A stretch of 64,000 nt of DNA, taken from NCBI GenBank assembly GCA_023313575.1, contig JAJTTP010000005.1, forward strand, positions 1,984,001 through 2,048,000. Direction: 5' to 3'. The notes beneath the pieces are model-generated. The model was not told the origin of the DNA. It searched no databases and was given only the letters and a program-made list of their open reading frames with translations. Positions 58,757 through 64,000 of the stretch are shown here, piece after piece; the stretch's first letter is position 1; the number at the start of each line of letters is the position of its first letter. A program made the translations under genes and the position numbers. The stretch is from Eutypella sp. D-1. Its lineage: Eukaryota > Ascomycota > Sordariomycetes > Xylariales > Diatrypaceae.

Positions 58757-61222
58757 TTATAGAACATGCCAGTCAACCTTCATTGTCTCCGGTATATGGA
58801 CATTAGTCCCCCAGTGTGGCCAAGTGCGGAAAGTTCCCGCCTTGATAAACGGCCCCTCTCCTTGACCTAGACGGTGAATGATCACGCCCTGCATCGCCGA
58901 CTTCGATCCAACCGCGCAGATCGCGTATGCTTCTCCCTCGAATTTCGACAGCCAGTCTATAAGATCCACATCTACCTCGCGGATGACGACATCGCTCCAG
59001 TTGTGTACGGGGTCGTTGCCTTGGTATAGAACGGAATATTTGGGCTGTGGCTCATCCGTCCTGGTAACGTCGAAATTCGAGGCCACGATGCCCACGGTCA
59101 GAAGTCGGACACTCCCGTCCCTCTGAATCTCCCATGACGAAACTGATGGATGGTCAACACCCTCGTATAATCCCACGGATGAGCCGAAGTGATTGTCTCC
59201 TCCCACTCCGCCTCTGGATTGTGACATAAAAGGCAGCATGGTCCCCCGGAGAGATACCTCGTCCTTATCTCCGCCGCGGCCGCGCATAGTGGCTAGGGTT
59301 GGAATGTCGTGTACGCCCATGAAGAAGAACCCGCCCGTCTTCATCTGGAGCTCCCGGACGAACTCTAGGGGGTAGAGCCCGCAGACTAGGTCTTCTTTCG
59401 CCTCATCCGTGCTGGCTCGAAACTGCTCGACCGTGCGGCCAAGGTACCACTCGGTGGCGCCCGTGACGGACATGATCGCCTCTGCGCGGGAGTTCGTGCA
59501 CTGCCTGCTCCTGCCGAGGATCAGTGGGGTGAGTCGGTTCGGGCCGTCCAGCTGGAGCATCCCTGTCCTGGCCAGACAATCGTGGAGCTCCGCCACTCCG
59601 CGCGGGTCGTTCGCGGAGCTTCTCTCCCATCCACTTGTGTCGGTGGGATTGTCCATCTCAGAATCGACCTGGTCGGCGCGGGGAGCTACCAGCTGTGCCA
59701 GGCTCGCGAATGTGACGGGCACCACACCCCCGGCGAGTAGGGGACGCCAATGCTTGTCTAGGAGTAACATGTCCGGTTTTATGATGATCTCCTGCAAGGT
59801 CCAAAGGGACGACATCCAACCCGGCAACTCCTCAAGGACACTAGTAGAGCTCTTATTGGTGAGTAATCCGCACGACCGAGAGGCTGGCCCGCGAGTCGCA
59901 TCCAAAGTGACATCTACTTCGGCAAGATGAAAGGACTCGTCGGTGGTAGTCCGCAACCAGTCGATTCCCAGCCACGCGATGGTAGCCTCTGCATCTGTCC
60001 ATGTTTCGATGTCATTGAGCCAGGCCACCGCCGTCTGCGCGTTCCTGAAGATAGTGGCCTGTCTCGCAATCTCGACCTGGCAGATCCTGGCTAACGTGTT
60101 GTCCGATGAGCCCTGGGGGATGCACAGCAGATCGAACCAGACGTATCTCTCCGCGAACCCAGCACTCTTCAACATCTTCGGGAGGTCTATAACGTCAAAG
60201 CGGGTGTTCTCAGGTACCCGCCACCACGGTAGTCCGGGAAGCATCGCACCATCGCCATCCTTCCTCCACCTACCCCATGTATGGCTTACTATGCAATAAG
60301 TGATCGTCGATATAGCCAACTTGCTCACTTCTACGGTGCGCTCACATTCGATATCCCAGAGGAAATAGGGCAGGTTGTCAGCGCAGCCAGGGAAGGAGAC
60401 CTGAGGAGTCTCGTTTTTGAGCCAACTGCAGCAGTCAAAGACGGTGGGAATTATTCTTGTACTGCTCAATAGACCCTGGTTTCCGCGTGTCTTTGGCATC
60501 GCTTGAGCGTCGTCGGGTTCCGTGAGATTTCGTAGCGTAGACCGGAAAGCTGCGTGAGAGACCCGCATAGCGGCCGCGAAGGAAAAGGCCGCGGGGTAAT
60601 TATCCAGGTGCGCCAATTCACTGCCGTCAAATTGGTTTGTGAAGAGGGAGAACATCACGTCGTGATAGCTCGATATGCCCAAGATATCTAGACTGGATAC
60701 CCGAGTTACCACCCCATGTAGAGGCGCCTCGGGATTTGCTAGCTCTGTTTCTACTCTGCGGAGTATAGAGAGGTCTGGATCCGGCGTGATATGCTCCAGC
60801 TTCCGCACCGCGCGCTCGCGCGACTCGATGGGCTCGTACGCCAGCGCGCAAGCAAACGCGCGCTCCTTCACGTGGGTTAGCGCTTCGTCGTTTCGCCTCC
60901 ACCACCATTCCAGGAAGAGTCCCATGGCATGTCTTTCGTTGGTCGAGAGTCCCCGCATGAACGACGGGTTAAGCGCAAGGATAAACAGTTGAAATAAATT
61001 CCGAAGACATCGCATGTACCTCAAGGGAGGATCACCAGTTGCTTGCATATGCGCCTCAATCACTAGCGCTAAGGGCCTATTCGGTCCATTACTTGATGAC
61101 TCCCGTGATATATGTGCCCCAACTTGGTCGGTCTGGTTTTCAGAACTATCCATCACATCCCAAGTAGGGATCGACTGAGGATTCGAATCTGTAGCTACCC
61201 CTGAGTTTGTGGGGTTATCCAT
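58757..61222 (-). CDS. HET (heterokaryon incompatibility) domain protein
   Basis: This intronless gene encodes 821 residues; the ATG at 61222 is a true ATG. The HET domain lies at about residues 307-490. Its hallmarks are TYCIVSHTWGRW, then YVWFDLLCIPQGSSDN, then IARQATIFRNAQTAVAWLND and PGWMSSLWTLQEIIIKPDML. HET domains act in fungal non-self recognition and can trigger cell death; some resemble TIR domains. The ~300 residues before it form a helical region seen in long HET proteins (RCLRNLFQLFILALNPSFMR, FLEWWWRRNDEALTHVKERA). The C-terminal 300 residues have no recognised repeat and no NACHT or WD40 domain. The frame is intact, so the gene is probably functional. It is co-oriented with the F-box/ankyrin gene. 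Its partner and allelic role are unknown. Confidence 0.92.
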   Translation of the reverse strand: MDNPTNSGVATDSNPQSIPTWDVMDSSENQTDQVGAHISRESSSNGPNRPLALVIEAHMQATGDPPLRYMRCLRNLFQLFILALNPSFMRGLSTNERHAMGLFLEWWWRRNDEALTHVKERAFACALAYEPIESRERAVRKLEHITPDPDLSILRRVETELANPEAPLHGVVTRVSSLDILGISSYHDVMFSLFTNQFDGSELAHLDNYPAAFSFAAAMRVSHAAFRSTLRNLTEPDDAQAMPKTRGNQGLLSSTRIIPTVFDCCSWLKNETPQVSFPGCADNLPYFLWDIECERTVEVSKLAISTITYCIVSHTWGRWRKDGDGAMLPGLPWWRVPENTRFDVIDLPKMLKSAGFAERYVWFDLLCIPQGSSDNTLARICQVEIARQATIFRNAQTAVAWLNDIETWTDAEATIAWLGIDWLRTTTDESFHLAEVDVTLDATRGPASRSCGLLTNKSSTSVLEELPGWMSSLWTLQEIIIKPDMLLLDKHWRPLLAGGVVPVTFASLAQLVAPRADQVDSEMDNPTDTSGWERSSANDPRGVAELHDCLARTGMLQLDGPNRLTPLILGRSRQCTNSRAEAIMSVTGATEWYLGRTVEQFRASTDEAKEDLVCGLYPLEFVRELQMKTGGFFFMGVHDIPTLATMRGRGGDKDEVSLRGTMLPFMSQSRGGVGGDNHFGSSVGLYEGVDHPSVSSWEIQRDGSVRLLTVGIVASNFDVTRTDEPQPKYSVLYQGNDPVHNWSDVVIREVDVDLIDWLSKFEGEAYAICAVGSKSAMQGVIIHRLGQGEGPFIKAGTFRTWPHWGTNVHIPETMKVDWHVL

Positions 61223-63011
61223 AGGTAGGACGAAGGGATAGGAATAGGGGGGCGTGAAACAAAACGATGTTGCATTGGAGAAGTTCTGTGGTGGCTATCT
61301 CCAATCATAAAATGTCTGAGATCTGATCCGCTTACGTGACCTCGTTCTGACATCGATCCTTGGTGAAGCGCTCACCCATCCCCCCTTTTTAGACCTTTGG
61401 ACTCAAGCGCGTAGCACTTGCTTCCCGCAATCAATCGGCGGCTCGAAAGAATTCCCTCTATCCCAATTACTCAGACGTCCAGATCAGTGACATAGTAGCA
61501 ATTGCTCAACAATTCTCTTCGCTCTGCTAAATCTTGTGTGACTAGGACATCACCTTTGGAGCTCATCAAAATGTGCATTTCAAAGTCACCAAAGCTACCA
61601 GTACTCGCTCGCAAGACATTGAGGCTTCGGGGGTGCTTATAAGACTAGATCTGAATGCATATACTACCGGTGTGGGCTCCCTCGTCTGATTCTCTGTAGA
61701 CAACATCCCTTCTCACTTCGCTATTCGTAATAAAGCCGGATATACATCAAGTCTGGTACTGTGAGAGATGGCAGCTCGTCTCACACACGAGGAAGCCATA
61801 ACAGGTTCAATCCACGCACCTGCCCATGCGTCTTCCCGTGGCACAGGACTCCCTCCTTTAGATACGAATGAGTATGAAAGTTCACGTGTGAGTGTGCGAG
61901 CTACACCTCCAAACTCTATTCCTCCCTCTCTCATCTACGACGAGCACTCAATGAAACATCTCGCCTTGGACCCCCAACACACTTCACCCTACATACCGTA
62001 CTTTCCTCCTGAACAATCTTGATCCGCCACCTTTAGCACGTCTAACCGAGGTTTTAGGTGGAAATCAATGCTCGAAAAATCCGAATCACTTTCCATCCAA
62101 GTCTGAAAACGGCGAAGACGAGTCCTATCTCATCAAGTCCTCGAGTTTAAACAAGTGGCAAGTTAGATTAGGCATGCCGCGACCTTACGTACATACCTTG
62201 AACCACCTGGATAAATCCATATCCGCCCGCTTCATCGTCCTATGAAGGGAAGAAAAGAAGAAGCAGCCGCCCCAGGGATGGGATGAGAGGGGGGGGAGCA
62301 TAGCATCGCATATAATGAACGGGCCCCTTCGTGGGCGTAATAAGCGGCGAAACCTACGTTGTTTGTTTGCTACCTGGTATGAAGCCCTGGTTAATTTGCG
62401 ACCTCCGGGTAGCAAACAACTTTCTCCCCCAGATTATGGCCAAGGCCAAGGCCGACAAACGCATACATGTATGTATGTAGACAAGCAATGGGGTACCCAC
62501 ATGCCTCTCATCTTTCAAGTTAATGTAGCCAGCCAGACAGCCAGTCTGGACAAACCACCTGGCTGAACATACGAGTAGGAGAGAAAGTTAATAAGTAGGT
62601 TGGTTGGTTGGATGCCGGACGGGATCTATGTAGGCAAGCATATTATTACATAAACAAACTAAGAAGTTGGGTGGTGTTTTAGCAAACACTAACCCCGGGC
62701 AAGAGAGCTTTGGCTTTTTGCTACGTAGGCGATAAGGCGATATAAATGCATTCCAATGTACGTGGCCAATATGCATTCACTTTGCTGAACTCACTATACA
62801 TAAATATTTACCATTTAACTTCACCTTTCCGCTTCGCGTCTCAGTCTTAAACTGATCCAATCTAATCTCCCCAGAAAGCCGCCCCGCCGATTTCGGAGAT
62901 CGAGCTTGGTATATCTTGGCCCTAGATACCTACTTATAAGGAGCCGAACCTTGAGTTAAAACAAGCTTCATCCCATCTTCACACGTTGTCATTGTTGAGA
63001 TCCTAGTCACC
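61223..63011. other. Intergenic region, HET gene to amidohydrolase
   Basis: Apart from the possible frameshifted gene at 61768-62245, I see only a G-run (62291-62298) and short repeats. It contains the promoters of the divergent HET and amidohydrolase genes. Confidence 0.5.
61768..62245 (+). pseudogene. Possible small gene in two overlapping frames (frameshifted or spliced)
   Basis: An ATG frame of 84 codons (61768-62022, MAARLTHEEAITGSIHAPAH...) overlaps a +1 frame of 96 codons (61955-62245). The second frame has no ATG near its start and ends HLDKSISARFIVL. Both have ordinary protein-like composition and together would make about 150 residues. The layout fits one gene with a +1 frameshift or with a short intron I could not place. 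It could also be chance. No family is recognised. Confidence 0.25.
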
Positions 63012-64000
63012 ATGAGTGGAGGCGCCAAGGACGCGGCCAAGCCGCTGCGGGAATCAGTGGAGGTGGAGGAGATCACGATCCACACGTCGTCGCTCTTCGA
63101 CTCCAAGAACAAGTGCTTCGTGAAGGATGTCACGCTCGTGATCGACGGCGAGTCAGGCCTCATCACCAAGGTGTACAAGCGCGAAACCGGCGACAGCAAC
63201 GGCGACAAGCTGACCCTACTCTCGTCCTACACGCCCCCTCCCGGTCCCCAGGAGGAAGATGGAGACGATGATAGTACCACGGCCAAAATCACCAAAAAGA
63301 CGGTGGACCTGCGGGGTCTGACGGTGCTCCCGGGACTGGTGGACGCGCACGCGCACGTGTTCCTGCACGATGAGGCGCCGTCGGTGCACCAGATGCGAGA
63401 CGAGAGCGTCGTTGAGCGGGTGGTGCGGGCGGTGAACCACGCGCGCGCGGCCCTCGACGCCGGCTTTACTACGTACCGGGACCTGGGTACCGAGGGGCTC
63501 GGCGACGCTGACGCCCGCCTCCGCGACACCATCAACCGGGGCCTGACCGCCGGCCCCCGCATGTTTGTCGCCACCGAGTGTATTGCCTCCAGCGCCGGCT
63601 ACGAGATCCGCCGTGAGAACGGCGATAACCCCGGCACCGGCCTCTGCGTCCCCCGCGTCTCCGACCCCGCAGACGGCGTGAACGGTGTGCGCGCTGCCGT
63701 GCGCAGACGCTGTGAGTTCGAGAACATTTCCCTCCACTTCATCGGCTTCTTCGTTCTAGATCATACATACCCTGCCATCTTCCTATAATGGAGAGGCCGC
63801 AAAGAAGGGTAGCACCTTTATAGACACTTATCTCGAGCGCATGTGACAGAGCGAGTACGGGCTAATGAGACATTCGAACCGTTAGTGGGTGCCGGCGCGG
63901 ACATCGTCAAGTTCTACGCGGACTACCGCAAGCGGGCGTTGCGGTTCCCGGAGCAGAACTGGAAAGGAGGACGAGCGATCCAGTTCCCGCCGCAGACGGA
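63012..64000 (+). CDS. Amidohydrolase (metal-dependent), 5' part, cut by the window edge
   Basis: This is the N-terminal ~270 residues of a cyclic-amidohydrolase-superfamily enzyme of the imidazolonepropionase-related group (COG1228 type). Exon 1 is 63012-63711; a 174-bp intron (GTGAGT...GTTAG) ends at 63885; exon 2 continues off the window. The beta-sandwich start is VEEITIHTSSLFDSKNKCFV, followed by DLRGLTVLPGLVDAHAHVFL, which carries the metal-binding HxH pair (His113, His115). Later come AALDAGFTTYRDLGTEGLG and, after the intron, GAGADIVKFYADYRKRALRF, where this family's bridging lysine usually lies. An acidic Asp-rich insert (EEDGDDDST) comes just before the barrel. The substrate cannot be predicted; related fungal enzymes hydrolyse dipeptides or mycotoxin amides. 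The remaining metal ligands lie outside the window. Confidence 0.88.

Noticed and set aside
1..64000. CRISPR arrays, bacterial operons, rRNA, telomeric repeats
   Set aside because: None was seen. Introns and gene families show nuclear fungal DNA, and no TTAGGG array or regularly spaced repeats occur.

Overview
This is a stretch of chromosome from a filamentous ascomycete (Pezizomycotina; Sordariomycetes is my best guess). Spliceosomal introns of about 50-175 bp with GTRNGT donors interrupt most genes. The gene families are typical of moulds: StuA/APSES, HET, ankyrin, CarO-type rhodopsin, CCG-6-like wall protein and COP9 subunit 3. Gene spacing is wide for a fungus. I support thirteen protein genes in 64 kb, two of them cut by the window edges, and no tRNA or rRNA. 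Exon joins were worked out by hand from splice signals and reading-frame continuity. Where the protein family is recognisable, the joined product agrees with it.

Left part (1-21 kb): the 5' end of the RPA large subunit (RFA1, minus); a dienelactone hydrolase (plus); a zinc-independent quinone-reductase-like MDR enzyme (minus); a 5.2 kb gene-poor stretch with possible decayed reading frames; a small secreted/GPI-type CCG-6-like protein; another gene-poor stretch holding a 256-bp AT-rich MITE with 32-bp terminal inverted repeats; a small coiled-coil orphan; a four-exon deaminase whose zinc motifs are split by about 280 residues with a glutamine-rich tract; and a five-exon propionyl/acetyl-CoA-synthetase-type enzyme with a GC-AG intron.

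Middle (21-48.5 kb): a 4.5 kb spacer, the developmental regulator stuA (minus) with a long, apparently spliced leader carrying upstream reading frames, and then about 20 kb with no gene I can support. That region is rich in TACCTAGGTA-type palindromic repeats, microsatellites and homopolymer runs, including an A36-C-T11 tract.

Right part (48.5-64 kb): a BRCT-domain protein (plus) converging on COP9 signalosome subunit 3 (minus), whose upstream region carries an ~85-bp (GA)n microsatellite; a six-exon green-light proton-pump-type rhodopsin (CarO-like) with all key residues kept; an F-box/ankyrin protein and a large HET-domain protein (both minus); a possible frameshifted small gene; and the 5' part of an amidohydrolase running off the right edge.

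The genes do not form one pathway. The most coherent local group is the accessory-looking set rhodopsin / F-box-ankyrin / HET. The rest are housekeeping (RPA, CSN3), central metabolism (acyl-CoA synthetase) and development (StuA). I found no clearly new multi-gene system. The best leads are the split-motif deaminase, the MITE, the stuA leader and the rhodopsin locus.
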